The position numbers and the translations under genes are program-made. A model generated the notes under the pieces. The model did no database searches. It was not told the origin of the DNA and worked only from the letters and a program-made list of their open reading frames with translations. A stretch of 64,000 nucleotides of DNA from Gadus chalcogrammus (taxonomy: Eukaryota; Chordata; Actinopteri; Gadiformes; Gadidae), in NCBI RefSeq assembly GCF_026213295.1, contig NC_079420.1, positions 13,671,561 through 13,735,560 on the forward strand, in the 5' to 3' direction. Below, piece by piece: positions 26,851-43,395 of the stretch (positions are counted from its first letter, which is position 1; each line of letters starts with the position of its first letter).

Positions 26851-27131
26851 AGTGTGATTAAACGAGAGGCAGAACATATGCTGTATATGTCTAACCACAT
26901 GTTGTATCTTATAACATATATCACTCTAAAAATGACTTTATACGCGGGCTGACCCCTGAGGTGTGATCTCACGACGTGTTCCGATTCACACGTTGAGCTT
27001 CCGAGAGGAAACAGGAAGTGGCCCCGCTGATAGGCACGCCGCCTGCTGATGATGATTATGAGCAAAGGGTGGGCTCCCACCCTTCTTTATCCCCTGACCA
27101 TCCGACCTTTACTGGGCGATGGCTCTCTAGG

Positions 27132-27135
27132 GGGG

Positions 27136-27203
<68 letters not shown>

Positions 27204-27283
27204 GAGAGGAGAGAGGAGGAGAGAGAGATGAGAGAGGAGAGGAGAGGAGAGGAGAGGAGGGAGAGAGAGGAGAGAGAGAGAAT

Positions 27284-27361
<78 letters not shown>
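27132..27361. repeat. (GA)n/(GAGGA)n polypurine block
   Basis: 230 bases of almost pure purine with GA, GGAGA and GAGGA sub-blocks. It is one of the few long purine-sense arrays inside hipk2. Confidence 0.95.
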
Positions 27362-27364
<3 letters not shown>

Positions 27365-27877
27365 TGGTGGTTGATAGGGGGGGTATATATTGAGGAACGA
27401 CAGGCCCCAGCTCTACGCTCCCAGGACAAGCGAAGGGTGGTAACACCGGGCCGGCCTGAAACCGACAATATGTTCCTTCTCAGCGGCGCCCTCGCCCCTC
27501 AGAGAACATATTGTCTGTAAAAAGCAGTCAACCGTGTGATTTAGACCAGCCCTTTCAGAGCAGCCTGGTCTTACCTGCCTTCGCCTGTCCCGGTTATGCA
27601 GCGCTAGGGCCTGCCATTCCCTAGCCTTCCCCCTCCCCCCTCCCCCCCCTGCCCCGTCCATCTATCTCCTCACCTCTCTTGATTTGACTCCCACCGCCTC
27701 TCAGTCCCTTTATTACAGTGCCACCTGTGCCCTGGTGGAAAAGGGGGGGCACCTCTGTCTGCACAATGCCCTTTTAGACTCGAGCGCTGGCCTGGATCAG
27801 TGTGCATGGACGCCCCGTGGGTTCCAAATTGGTCCCGGAGCGCCCCCCCTCTCAATCTATTACTAACTACTCAAAGA

Positions 27878-27928
<51 letters not shown>

Positions 27929-30900
27929 TGTGCCTGTGCGAGTGCGTTTTAAGCCGCAGAAAGTTACACAGCGACGCACCTTGTCTTGCTGTAACATGCA
28001 CAGGGGGAGATACTGCTTTGCCCAGATAGCGGGAGACCGCCTTCATTAACCACTCCCCGTATGTATCAGTAGATGTCTGATACGGTTTCATCAATGCATT
28101 CCAGTTACAGCCAGACCAATGCAGCCGACTACCGTCTCTGAGAGACATCCATCCACAGCAGTGCAGTGCTAGACATGAACTAGTGGGCATCCATATCCTC
28201 ATCCGGAGAGCTCTTCATAGATGATATTATAGCTTCAAGTCATTTACCATCTATCTATATAAAAAGGTGCTCCCTGTCTCTTAAAATAAAGGTTTTATCT
28301 GTTACCCTGGTCAACATACATTTTGTTTGCCTTGAATCTTGTTTGAAGCTGGTTGAACTGACCAGAACTGACAGCTGCAGGGTGCACTTGCAATGTTTAT
28401 CATAAACCAGCATCAGCATAAAAAAAAAGCTCTATGGGTTACCCTCCTCGGAAACAGACACAGGTCCCCTGGACAGAGACACTCGGACAGAGCCACGAGG
28501 ACCCCCCCCAAACTCCAAAAGGCCCCTCTCCAGCCCCTTAAACAGCCACCCCTACCCTCCCAGGCCAACTGGGACTGATCCTAACAAAAAGGAGATTAAC
28601 AAACCCCTGACAGAGAAGTAATCTCCCTGAAAACATTGACTATTACCATTTCAACATGCCACGTCCAAACAGTGGGAAGACGGATCTGGCATGCATGATT
28701 ACAGTGTGTGGGTACTTTGTGCTCTTTAAGTTATGCTAAATGAAAGGCTGGAGCAGCCCAAGGCATTCCAGCATTGTAAATGTTAGAACAATAGGCCTCG
28801 ACACTTTATATGCCTGCCGTAAAACATTTCAAATAAACTCTCAGACGGGGGTGTTTTTCAACAGAACGGCCAGCAACGTGTTTCCCAAACAGTAAAGTGG
28901 TTGTGATTATTCAAACTCGGAGTATCATAAATACTTTTGGACAAAAGTGGCACAGAATTGTGATTTTCCAGCAATTTAATTGGCTTTTCAATTTTAATCT
29001 GTTTTATTCTTCCCTCTGTATTTTGTGATGAGATAATCACTTCAGCCTTTTTTGTTTGTTGGTAATTTTATTCTACACTTCACACAAGTTTAAGTTTAAA
29101 CTGTCTTGGTTATAATGGAACCCTTTACTGGCAACTAGATCCTGCATAGAATTCCTTGACATAATACATTTCTTAGCACTCATTTCTAAGCACTCATTAC
29201 TCAGATGTTCCCAATGAGGTACACTATGGCCCTGAGCGCTTAGGACAGTCAGGACAGTCTGGTCAAGCTTAATGATAAACCACAGTCTCAAGAGCAACCA
29301 TGCATCATTTGTTAATAATAACATGAGCATTTATTTTGTTGGGGGTTCTGGAATTGTTCTCGTTCTGGAATTGTCTGCCCCAAAAGCCCACTGCGCTTAT
29401 GGTCATCCGCAATCATCCTGGTGGGATATGTGATGCTGGAATGTTCCATGAGAGCGAGCAGCCAGCTCTGTGTCCATCCACCCGTTCTGCTATCCCTAGG
29501 TCTGCTGCTGTGATTATCTTGTCAGGGTCTCGGTCACACACTGTTGATACTGCCCTATGACGCCACCCATCATTCAAATTATTTTTAGCGTAAAGTCCCG
29601 GCACAGGAATCGGTAATCCAAGGAGTGACATCTGGCCTTCGGGGCTTATGTGATTAGAAGCGAGCCCTGCCCCTAATAGCCCAGCGGACATTCTACATTA
29701 CCTCCCCCTTACCAGCCATACCTTGATTGGATGGAAACCGACCAAGCGTACGGAAAATGGACGTCTTAATGACTAGTCTGGGGGACAAGCGTGCAATCCT
29801 GACAACACATGTTGTTAGGGTGGGGGGGGGGGGCCTTCGCCGGGAGCCAGCGTAACCATAGAGATGCTATGCTAAAGAAGGTGCCGCAGCAACTCCTAGG
29901 CTTACGGCTAACCCGCTAATGTGCAGCGCAGCAGCAATCCTAGTAGTATTGGGGCTAAGACCAGATGACCATGGAGATGACTAGTGAGACTAGGCTAGGA
30001 GGGAGCATCAGCAGGGTGAAGACCAGAGCGGAGAACAGGGATAGGGACACGACTCAATTCACTAGGGCATTCTACTGAATGAATCATAATCGCCACTTAG
30101 ACGGGCTCATAATAACAAAGTGACCAGGCTTAATGGTGATGTTGTGTTTTGCATTCTCGTACTTTTCCACAGAACGAAAAGATTCTGAATCAGCATGAAA
30201 AAGTGACTGGAAAATGTGTAGTTGTGATTTAAGGATGGATTTTATAATTACTATATTCATTTTTTTTGTAGTAGGACCAGAAAAGCAAATTATTCAGTTT
30301 TGCAATTGTGTGTATACATTTCTTTGAATCTTTGGCTCCAAACTGTGTGTTTGTCTGTGTGAGACTGGGATTTTAATGAGGATACTTAATATCAACTATC
30401 AGGGTTTCTATTATGCGTGTATATTTGCATGACAGATGGAACTTATCTGGATGTTAGCTATAAACTAAATCAGAGTTCAGTTTAGAGCCTTGCGTTACCA
30501 CACACCTCATATAATGAACCTAGCACTTTAATAAACATTCCAGAGTTACAAAAAAGTGGTTTGACAACAAGATAAAGGCCTATTTTTGGGCAGTTTGTTT
30601 GCTTGAAAAGGGTTTGCTTATTCTGAGGCAGATCGTTCCCAGAAGCTCATAGCAGCGGCTCTCTGCAGTTCTTCCTCTTTGTTTTTGTTTTCCTGAGGAA
30701 GTACACTTTGATAGATAGAGTTCAGATACCCCTGTGTCTCCCTCTCACATTTGTCATTGTTGAATGCCTTTTATTTAGCTCCTTATCCAAAAGGAATATT
30801 ATGCTGTGATACATGCAACAGACATGTCTAATATTTTAGCAGGAAATTGCAATCATTCTGTCTTTTTTGTATACTTTTAGCTGCCTGCGATAGTTTACGA

Positions 30901-31256
30901 GACTTCTTGTGAAAATACATTCCTTCAGTGGGAAAATGGCATTTCCTGCCTATGCATCAGTGATGTGCTCAACGCTCTGTGTTATGTAACAAAATGTCAA
31001 GCCTCTTACATTACAAACGCAAACAATCCATCCCCATGCAATTACATATAGCTGCTAATGTACGCTTCATAACATGCCACGTTATGTGTTGCATACCTCG
31101 TCTTAATGTCAAAGTGATTTCAATCTCTAGAGAAAAAATGTCAGTTGAGGGTTCAGAGGTCAGTTATGTTTTTTAACTTGGTCCTATCAAGTGGATGCAT
31201 CAACAAAAGAAGATGCATTCAATGACCTCTCGCGACCCCAAGCCGTCGTTATTTAA

Positions 31257-32669
<1,413 letters not shown>

Positions 32670-33350
32670 TAAGAACGCTTGGCTGCTATCCACACGCAAT
32701 GCCGGTTGTGTTTGAAGGACCTCAGTATGAATACACACTAGTTTAACACAGCCTTGTGTTTTTAAATCCACGCTGTGTCTCGAGTGTTCCTGTGTGCGCT
32801 GATGTGCGGGGACAAAGTCTGATGGTTGAGGAAATTGTGTGAAAACACACTCGGCCGCTGTGCCGAGATGAGTCGTCACCTGTCATTTAACATAGGCTAC
32901 CAAGTTCTACAATGGTTACTTCTTATTTCTTGGTAAGGCATCATTTCTGCTAACCCTTTACACTACTGCCTTAACCCCACGTCTTGCTACGTGGAGGGAT
33001 CTGACCCGCTTCTTTCTCTTGAGGATATTTTTTGAAGTCGCTTTCTTTCATTTTCTGTTTGCTGAACCTCTGAAACAGTAAATCTGATCCTTGATCACAC
33101 GTGGAGACTACATGCCTGAAGGCCCCTATCGACCTCCTGTAAGCTGTCCACCTTCACCCACCCATACGGAGGGTCTCCAACCCCCCACGGTGCTGCCACT
33201 GCCCCGACTGGCTCCTGTTCCCCTCTAGGGTGGAGGCGAGGGGTCAGCCTGAGTTCTCCTGTAATATGGGCCTGTAATCCACACCAGAGGGCCCAGCATT
33301 AGAACCAGATGACTTCTTTGGAAAAAGCACTGCTTCTCCCTGAGCTCCTT

Positions 33351-33467
<117 letters not shown>

Positions 33468-33655
33468 TTCTCCCTCTCCCTCTCCCTCTCTCCCATTCTC
33501 TCTTTCTCTCCCTCTCTTGCTCTCTCCCTCTCTGACGGCCCGGAGCCACGGGGAGGTGGTGCTGTGGGTCATCTGCTGCAGAGCTCAGAGAGTGTGAACG
33601 TTGAAACACAACACAGCGCAATCTTTGTTTTGGCGTTAGAGGTGGGAGAGAACAG

Positions 33656-33812
33656 GTGTGTGTCTGTGTGTGCGTGTGCGTGTGCGCGTGTGCGTGTGTG
33701 TGTGTTGTTTTGTGTAAGGCACTTCCTCCTTGAAAGCTGTTGAATGCTTTCTGTGCTTACAGGCACATGTGTCTCAAAATACAGTTTATTTATGTGTGCG
33801 TGTGTGTGCGTG

Positions 33813-33845
<33 letters not shown>

Positions 33846-33846
33846 A
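33656..33846. repeat. two short (GT)n/(GTGTGC)n arrays
   Basis: Arrays at about 33656-33705 and 33794-33845, separated by about 90 bases of unique DNA. Confidence 0.85.
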
Positions 33847-34750
33847 AGGGCGTCAGTGTGTGCTTAAGGGAGATATGAGAATGTGAGATAGGACATCTTG
33901 GCCTCCATGCTGCTCTCGGAGGAAGTTCTGTGTAGGCGCTGACATCTGTCATTTGACAATCAATTCAGAGCTTGACCTCCGCAGGCCTCTGCAGGATCCG
34001 GGCCAGCAGTGCAATGCAGGCAATTTAAACACACCAAAAAGAAACAAAGTTCAGATGCCTGTTGGGTTCACGACGAGTTCACGATGAGTTCACAAGCTCA
34101 GAACTGAACATCAGTCCAGCCCTGATGATTTTAAGATAAGCAGACAACTTAGACGGAGTCAGTCGCAGATGACTGCTCTTCAGGGGGGGGGGACCCGGGA
34201 CGCACGGGGCGTGGTGTTCTGCTGGTGCTGCACGTAATGATGCACTCTGACCGGGCTTGTCGGATCCCCGTTATGATCTGCTCGCTGCCGCCGTGGCTTG
34301 CTAAGACCAAAGGGGACTGACATAGGCTGGAACTCGATATGCCATTAAAGACAATCCGTCGCAGCAAACACAGTTTAGGTCGACAGAGTTGAAGTCACCA
34401 GGGTTAATTTGATATCGCCGCACTCTCACTTTCTCTATTTCCATTCAGTCACACAGTGACTCTATGACTACCATGAGGTCCGACTCGTTTCAGATCTAGT
34501 ATACTTTAAAGCAGCGCTGTGCGAGGGTAAACCTTTATGCACGGCTTCCACCCCTCCCTCAAACAGGGAGATCACTCCTCACTGATAAAATTGAAAGTGG
34601 TGTCATCCAATGCCCATTATGGGCCTCATATCATACTGCTCTCTACCAATACTCTTTAGTTTGTCCCCTTTTAGCAGGAAATGTGATACACCATCGACGC
34701 TTGCCACTTGCATTATCCATGCCATAGATACTGTATGCCGCTCAGGGCTA

Positions 34751-34991
<241 letters not shown>

Positions 34992-35450
34992 GTTGTTGAC
35001 TGCTGCCAGTGCCTGGCAGATAAGTTATGGATTTTCCACAAGGTTGACTCATGCAAATAAAACTATTCAAGGTAAACAAGAGGCGTGCCATTTGCGAGCG
35101 CGGCTCTCGTAGTGCTTTTAGTGTTTCAACACCGCCGCCGCGCTCTGCTGGCTTGTGAGCACAGGCATTGTGTACACTATCTGGACTCATCTGTCCATGT
35201 CTCCTGCGCACTGCGTGTCGACAGCATCGCAGTATTTAACCACCTGGGTGGCTAAATACACCAGCTGAGGCTCCCCTCTCTACCGCGTTAATGGTAGGTT
35301 TTTTAGTTCTAGTTGATTGAATTATTCTAATACTATTATAGTTAATCCTAGTTATAGTTAGCCCTTCTTAGCTCCAATAGCCGATATGTGCTTAGTCTCA
35401 AAATCCTGGTTACATCCCCTTATGCCCCTATCCTTCTTGCTACCGACATG

Positions 35451-35710
35451 CTGCTCTCCTCTCCTCTCCTTTCCTCTCCTCTCCCGATTCTCTCCTCTCC
35501 CCCTTTACTCCTCTCCCCATCCTCCCCCCTACCACTTCTCTCCTCTCTCCCCCCCTTAGCTTCTGCTCCTCTCCCTCCTTTTCCCCTCTCCCCTATCCCT
35601 GACCCTCTCCCTCTCTCCTCCCCTCTCCGCTCCTCTCCTCTCCTCTACCCCACATTCCCTCATCTCCTCTACTCTCCTCTCCTCCCCCCCACTTCTCTTC
35701 TCTCCTCGCT
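35451..35710. repeat. (CTCTC)n-derived polypyrimidine block
   Basis: A pentanucleotide CTCTC/CTCCT array, heavily degenerate, over 260 bases. The Ser/Pro/Leu open frame across it is low-complexity. Confidence 0.85.
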
Positions 35711-36136
35711 CCTATATTAAATGATGTAATCGCTAATCTGCCTTGTGTGCTTATCTTGGGCTTGATAAAGGGATTATTCCTATTTCCCGGTTGGGCCTGC
35801 TTGTCCTGCTTGTTTATCTCGCTGATGAAAGGCATGAGGCGAAGGCAGGACTGCAGCGGCCGGACATTATGTAGGTTTTTTCTGTTGAGTTTATGTAAAG
35901 TTCCCTCAAGCAGTACAGCTGGCGCTCGCTAGCCTGGCGGCGGCTTGCTATTGTTGGACATGAGGCGCTGGAAGGAGGAGGAGCACTGGGTGCGGGGAGA
36001 ACAACAGGCCCATCTGACCTTAACTGGCTGTCGGCTTCAGTGTCCAAAATCATCATCATCGTCGTCGTTTCTCAGGATGCCACCTCACTACTTACTCTGC
36101 AGGCATTCTTTGTCTGCCTGTTGTTTTACTGCTTGT

Positions 36137-36140
36137 ACTC

Positions 36141-36175
<35 letters not shown>

Positions 36176-36350
36176 GGCTCGCTCGCTCTGTCTCTCTCGG
36201 TCTCTCGCTCTCTGTCTCACCTTCTAGCTAACGTCTCTCTCTCTCTTCCACTTGTTCTGTCTTCTGCTTGTTTTGCTCGCACACTCTCTCCCTCTCTCCT
36301 CCCCCTCTCCCTCTCTCTCCCTCTCTATCCCTTTCCCACCCCCTCTCGGC
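36137..36350. repeat. CT-rich degenerate array
   Basis: A short (CT)n with CTCG interruptions, then scattered CT and CCCT. Confidence 0.8.
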
Positions 36351-37606
36351 CTTGCTCTCTACCTAATTATCTACAGATTGAGTTTGCTCTCAGCATGAAC
36401 ACTGGCCCTCTCCTCCTTACATGAGTGCACATGCGCATCACACTCCTAGAACAGAAACATGAGAAATGAGCCTCCTTTACAGTTACAAAAGAAAATGTGA
36501 TTTAATATCTGTCCCGTTCAATATGTCCCCATCACCATCAACCAATCAGGATTTAGTGGTACTTTAGTGAGTTGCTATTGGAGGAAAGAAAAAATCTCTG
36601 TTGTGATGCAGGACGTATTGTTTTCTCCCTGGGGACTGCCGAACTCCAGCTCGTAACATGAAAGCCTATTCCTGCCGTACTTTTTAGAGTGCATGCCTGT
36701 GTTTATGTAAGCAGTAAACAAAAAATGCCAACGGCTAATGCTAGAATCTCTGACAGTCACACGGTGAATTCAGACCGTCAATGGAAATAGACCCGTCTGG
36801 TGGTTTAATTGTGTCGCCAAACTAAGTCGTTAGAAGGTAGAAAGCTGCTAAACTGTATTTGGCGATCTGAATGTATGGTGGTCAGGCTTGTCGTCGATCC
36901 TGTTTAATATCAACATCTTATGTGATGTTGCCTGTTTCCCGTGAAGTTACGTGAAGTTGCAGCTTTGGACAAGCAATCCCATTCCTGCTCTTGTGAAAGA
37001 CGACTCTCCCTCTCTTTCTCTCCCTCTCTCCCCCCTCTCTCTTTGTCTCTCCCTCTCCCCGGCTCCCACCTGTCTACCTGCTTCCCTATCTGTTGTTATC
37101 GAAGCACAGCGAGACAGACAGGCCCGGCGTTCCGCCACATTTAACCTGCCTGGAGTGCTGGACCTCGTGGAGCGTGTTAATGAATCAAGTTGCCATTAGT
37201 TACTGTTTCACCGAGTGTGTGTGGATGTTTGTTAATGTGAGCGGGGTTGGTAACGCCAGAGTCTATAGTTGTACTGCGTGTCTCGGTGAAGCTGGAGCGA
37301 GGGTGGGGTAAACGCTGCCGATGGAACGCATGAGGAAACGATGAAGGAGAACAGAGTGGAGGCAACGCAACAACGGCACTCTGCAAATAGTGCATGTGTT
37401 TGAAGATTCCACGGAAGAACGGCAAAGGGGTGAACATCAGGGTGGAAGGGGGGCAAGGGGTCATGGGGAACGGAGTTGAATACGGTGGTGTGTTTCTCTC
37501 TGCACCTGGAGCTGTGTTCTTCTCCTCGGTCAAAGGAGAGGCAGGTCGTTTCATTTCTAATGCTGATGAGGTCCTTGGGTGCTTCCTATATATATTGTAC
37601 CTCCTT

Positions 37607-37609
<3 letters not shown>

Positions 37610-37703
<94 letters not shown>
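37610..37703. repeat. (GT)n microsatellite
   Basis: 47 pure units. Confidence 0.97.
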
Positions 37704-37704
<1 letters not shown>

Positions 37705-38130
37705 TGGGTTTGTGTTTACGAGGTGTGTGGCTGGGGCCTATTATTGTACAGGTGACTTTGGGTTCTCAAATATTCCCGGAATTTGCGACTGGGTGGTAGA
37801 AAATACAAAACATCAATAAGAAGCTACCCCCAGTATGATAATTACCCCTTCTTGTGCTCACTTGTGTTTTAATGACGGTCATAGACCTTCGCCTGCATGA
37901 CAGAATCCTAATAGCCTGTTTCTCATTTACAATGTGCCTCTGGGCAACGCCTCCTATGTGTCTCCACAGAGCAGCGAGCGAGCGTGTACGAGTCAGGCAG
38001 CAGCTTAGCTAATTAACTACCGGTAGTCAAACATGGGAACTTATACAGCCGTCCAGCAACCTCAGTTACGTCGACAGTTAATGAGAGCATCTTGTTTCAT
38101 CTAGGGTGTGTGAAAGGTGTCCCCTTGTGT

Positions 38131-38257
<127 letters not shown>

Positions 38258-38947
38258 TCTGACCTTTGCATTCGCCACCGCCCTGTGTCTTTAGTAATGT
38301 ATATACTGTGTCCGTGCGTCCGTCCGTTTGCATGCATCTGTTGTCCGGGTGAGTCTCACCAGCTTCCTTCCCAGTGCCGATGTATCCCAGCAACCACCTT
38401 CCTTTGTTCTCCAGAACTGTTCAATTTCCATACATTTTCTCTGGGATATTAAGCCGGTTGGAAATTAAGCCGCCGTGATTTAGAACACCAGCCTAGTATC
38501 CACTCAGTGGGGCTCCCTGAAGCCGCCCTCCCTCCATCCAATAGGAATACTCCATTGGACATAAAGGTTTATTATCTTTTTATGATATCATCTTTTCCTA
38601 TTTATAAAGTGGAAAATAGGATTTTTTGTTTTTGTTTTTTTACGGAGAACGTGTCGAAGAAGGCGGTGTCGGTTTCAGTGTGTTTATCAGCTTATTCTGC
38701 GGAGGGAAAATAAACAATCACAAATGTGTTCTCTATGAGAGCGTGGCTTGGGGACTAGCCAATGGGAAGGAGGTAGGACTCGCCGGCTCACACACACACA
38801 CACACACACACATCACCTTACCCCCGATACCCCACCTTCCCTCTCCCTCTGTCCCTCAGCATCCCTCACAGTGTCCCCCTCTCTGCCATCAATCCTTCCT
38901 GCCTATCTCTCCTTCCTTCCTCTCTTATACCAATACCTGCCTCTCTC

Positions 38948-39055
38948 CCACCACCACCACCACCACTACCGCTACCACCACCACCACCACCACCACTACC
39001 GCTACCACCACCACCACCACCACCACCACCACTACCGCTACCACCACCACCACCA
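38948..39055. repeat. (CCA)n array with a higher-order pattern
   Basis: CCA runs are broken three times by the same CTACCGCTA insert. The inserts are spaced about 30-36 bases apart, indicating duplication of a longer unit. Confidence 0.92.
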
Positions 39056-40815
39056 ATTCTCTGTCTCCTCTGTTCAATCCACGTGCATGAATATTTGAAA
39101 GCCAACAGCGGGATTGTAATAGACGTATTGGGGCCTGGCGCCGGCGTGTTGTGGCCAGAAAATGGAAAACAGGGAATTCTGGAGCAGCTGGAACGGTGGA
39201 CAAGGTTGCAAACAAAGACAGAAATTGAAAGAGAATAAAAGAGACAGGACTGAAAGGATGCCAAGAGAAAGACAGATGGAACAAGTATAGGAGGGAATAA
39301 AAGTAAGGAAAACGTCCTGTCTGAGATGGGTGATCGAAATACAGGGGCAGACAAGGTGCACCCATGCAGGGGCAATCCTGCCCGAAGAGTGAACGTGGGA
39401 GATTGCAGAGCGCGGAGCAGGGGGCGCGGGAGGGCGGTGCATGTGCCTGACTGGCCGGCTGGGTCGTAGCGCTGCCTGTCTGTATGTGATGCAGAATGCC
39501 TGCTGTGCAGTGCCCACATGCATTCTCCCACCACGTTTCAGCCTTACACAACAGATGGGCTTGTTTTCTCAACTGGAAGAATTTGCTAATGTGCATGTAT
39601 GGTCGTGAATCGTTCAACATCTAATAGGCACAACGGACCACCAAAGCTTCTTCGGGAAGGATGAGGCTTCTCCCTATGTCTCTCCCCCTCTGTCTCTCTT
39701 TCTTTGTCTCTTCATTTTTATTTTGCTCCTGGCACCAATTTTGCTGCTGTGGCAACTTGCTTGCAAAGGACGATAATGTGACCGATCAAACTATGACCAA
39801 TTTCCCCCCAGGATTTGAATGCTTTTCCTGTAAAAGCCCTGTACAGGAATGTGCTTTCAACCATGGTTTCAGTTAAAGCTTAGGTTAAACAATGATAGAT
39901 CGGAAATTTCTATGTTAAATGTTACACAATGAACAAAGGAGATCTGACCGCATTCATGAATGAACAATTTACCGTATAAAATGAATCCATGTTTATGGTT
40001 TCATCCCATGGTATGTAATTTTCATGCTTTTCTTCGCTACAGTCTACGTAACGGCTTTATCAGAAGTGATGGTTGGATTCAGAGCTGAAGGCTGTTTTTT
40101 AAATGGACTGAATGTGCATTTTATGTCACCCGACATTGATCAATTATTAAAAATGACTTATAGCGTTTTGTGCCCTAGAAATATATTGTTGTGGTGTATC
40201 AGATTGGGATTGCTTGTGCCCAAGGCATAATTTGTTTGGAAAAATAATTACTTTCTCTGTAGAAGCCTGGTTAAATATTTATAGGCTTGGTATTGGGAGT
40301 GTGGAGGCTGTATGCAGGGATTCTTCAATCTTTGTTGAGGGGACGCACATATGGGCCTGGTGATCGCTCCGGCGAGGAGAGTACCGGTATTTAAATATAA
40401 TATTCATGTCTAAATATAATTGTTAAATAAGAGAGAGAGCTCAGTGAGTCGGCGATTATTCACCACTAATTCCTGTGTTTGGTCATCATCTAGCGGCGTG
40501 TTTTCTTTTTGGCGTTCAGTGATTGAACGTTCAAGACAGCTTGGAAGGTGGAAAGGTCGACCAGCCTCCGACGTTCAGGTGCTCAGTAATTACACAAGCG
40601 CTTCTGTGGGAGATTACACGTCAATTATTGGTAACAACGGAAAAACATGAACAATGAACAAAATAAATAAACAGTGAAAAGTAAAAAAAATATATACAAA
40701 AAACAACAACCAAAAAGCCATTTCAAAGTTTCATTTTATTGTGATGATTCCCCTTTATATTTGTGAACCGTCCATTTCGTTGATTGCATTAACATGTTAC
40801 ACACACTTACAGATG

Positions 40816-40922
40816 TGTAAGTGTGTGTGTGTAAATGTTCGAGTTTGTTTTATAAGGCAAGTGTGTTTGTGTGTTTGTGCGCTTGTGCTTGTGTGTGTGT
40901 TTCTGTGTTTGTGTGTGTGGGT
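40816..40922. repeat. degenerate (GT)n
   Basis: GT with TTT, GC and CT interruptions over about 105 bases. Confidence 0.85.
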
Positions 40923-41429
40923 GCTCAAAGACTGCTCTGTGGCCCTTCATAATGAAACCGGCACTGTAATAGTTTCCAATCTCTTTAGCGCGTTCTCATT
41001 TAACGCTTACACAGTCACACAGGATCAGCGGTCAGGGTCTGTTCCCAGGTAATGACTGCTAAACACACAGCGAGTGATGGATTCCTCCTGACACTGGCCT
41101 ACATGCTGAGAACTAAGTAGAGCTCTTTGTATAGAAAAACATATAGAGAAACAACACACGAGCATCAAACGCACGCACCAACCATGTACACACGCACCAA
41201 TGAACACATACACGCACGTCACAAATGCGCAAACACATGCACCCACGCACGTGTACTTGCACAAAAGAATGAGCACGCACACACACATACACACACACAC
41301 ACACATATGCTCATTTACTGTACATGCATGCATAAAGGAATGCATTCCAATCCCCCAGGTGTTTATGATGGGATGTAACTGCCTGTGGAGTTTCATGATT
41401 TGCGCATGGCATCAAAGCACAAGTCTTAC

Positions 41430-41430
<1 letters not shown>

Positions 41431-41521
<91 letters not shown>
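41431..41521. repeat. (CA)n microsatellite
   Basis: About 45 pure units. A degenerate CA-rich stretch precedes it at 41150-41310. Confidence 0.96.
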
Positions 41522-41524
<3 letters not shown>

Positions 41525-42511
41525 CGTCTTTCATTAAACCCAGGGTCTGCTGAATATATCATCATACAGATGGCTTCACTTCAAGCGAAGGCAGCAGTGT
41601 TGTCCTTGTAAGCAGCAAAGGGGAATACCACGCACGTGTTAGTTTTTTTTGTTCTTGTTATGTTTTTCCCTGCGGTTTCGCTTTTCTTTTTGGGGGGGGG
41701 GAAGCATGGCAGCAGGGTACACGGTGGCTCCGAGCGACTCCCTGCGCTAAGCATTGGATCCATGTGTGGGTAAACCCTCCTGGGTCATGTCATGGCTCGT
41801 TCACCAGCTGAACTATAAACCTTCCTCTTCTCCTGGCACTCTGGACCTGGGAAGACTGCAGCAGGTAACGCAGACCGGAGGAGGGAGAGAGAGAGAGAGA
41901 GAGAGAGAGGGGGAAAGATTGAGTAGGGCAAATAGTGGGTTTTATGGATCTATTGGTTTCCTGCCTGGGGAACTGTGCAGCAGCACATAGAAAAGCCCCC
42001 TGCCCTTGGCCAGGATCATTACTCAAACACGTTGACTGAGCAGTATGAATGTTGGAACAACTGTGGCGAGGCACATAATACTCTCATTAATGTATAAAAA
42101 AAAAAAGGGTAACACGAATACCAGCGCTCCCTCATGACAGATCTTACAGCTATTCACAGTCCGAAAGCCTTTCCTTGTTCTGATCGGAGGCCCCGTCTAA
42201 AATTAATCAGCGCTGATGATCTCATGCGATGGGTTTTGCACGGTGGGGAGGGGGGATGGGGTTGGGGGTTAAAAAAAAAAAAAACGAGTCCTGAAAAAGA
42301 AAAGCTTTTCAGTTTTCAGTCGTTACCATGACGACCGGGGGCTCTTGTTCCAAAATTGGACGTGCCTGTGAAGGCTTAACACCTGAACTAGACTGGAGCT
42401 GTTTTGATCTGTGCCTCCCGGACAAGCCTCATCTTTGTGCTTTGGGCACAGCCAGGCCTCTTGAGTCACGCTCTCATCTGGCCGCTATTGTTTGCCCAGG
42501 TGGGTCTGCAC

Positions 42512-42720
42512 TATAACTCTCTCTCTCTGTCTCTATGTCTCTCTATCACCCTCTTTCACCCTTTCTATGGATCTCTCTCTTGCGCTGTTTCTCTCGCTCA
42601 CCCTCTCTCTCTCTCTCTCCCTTAATCTCTTGCTCTTCCTCTCTAATCTCTCTGTATCTCTCTTTCTCTCTCTCTCTCTCCCTCTCTTTCTCTGTCTCTG
42701 TCTCTGTCTCTGTGTCTTGC
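42512..42720. repeat. degenerate CT-rich array
   Basis: CTCT blocks with TATG, TTT and GT interruptions. There is no real ORF. Confidence 0.85.
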
Positions 42721-43127
42721 TCATGTCACCCTCTCTCTCGTCCTTTCCCTTGTTGCCTGTCCCTAAGTTTGAGGAACACTTTGTTCACAATCACAGTCTA
42801 AATGACTCTGTGTTATTTACGTTTTTGAATTTCTTTTTGGATGTGTGTGTCTTTAAGAGGGCAGAGGGGAGACAGACACGAGAGAACGTGTCGGGGAGAA
42901 AGCGATGGCTAATGACTTTAAAAGTCGCCCGGTGGGTAGGAGGCTAAGGAAGAACAGCTGAGAACAGCGGGGGACTTTTATAGTGTTCCCTGCTCGCTCT
43001 CTATCCCTATCTCTCCCTCACTCTGACAGTCTTTCTCCTCCAGAATCTTTAATGCCTTTACCGTCCCTTCACAACTCCATCTGTCTGTCTTTTATTTATG
43101 TATCCATCTCTTTCTCTCTTACCTTCA

Positions 43128-43395
<268 letters not shown>

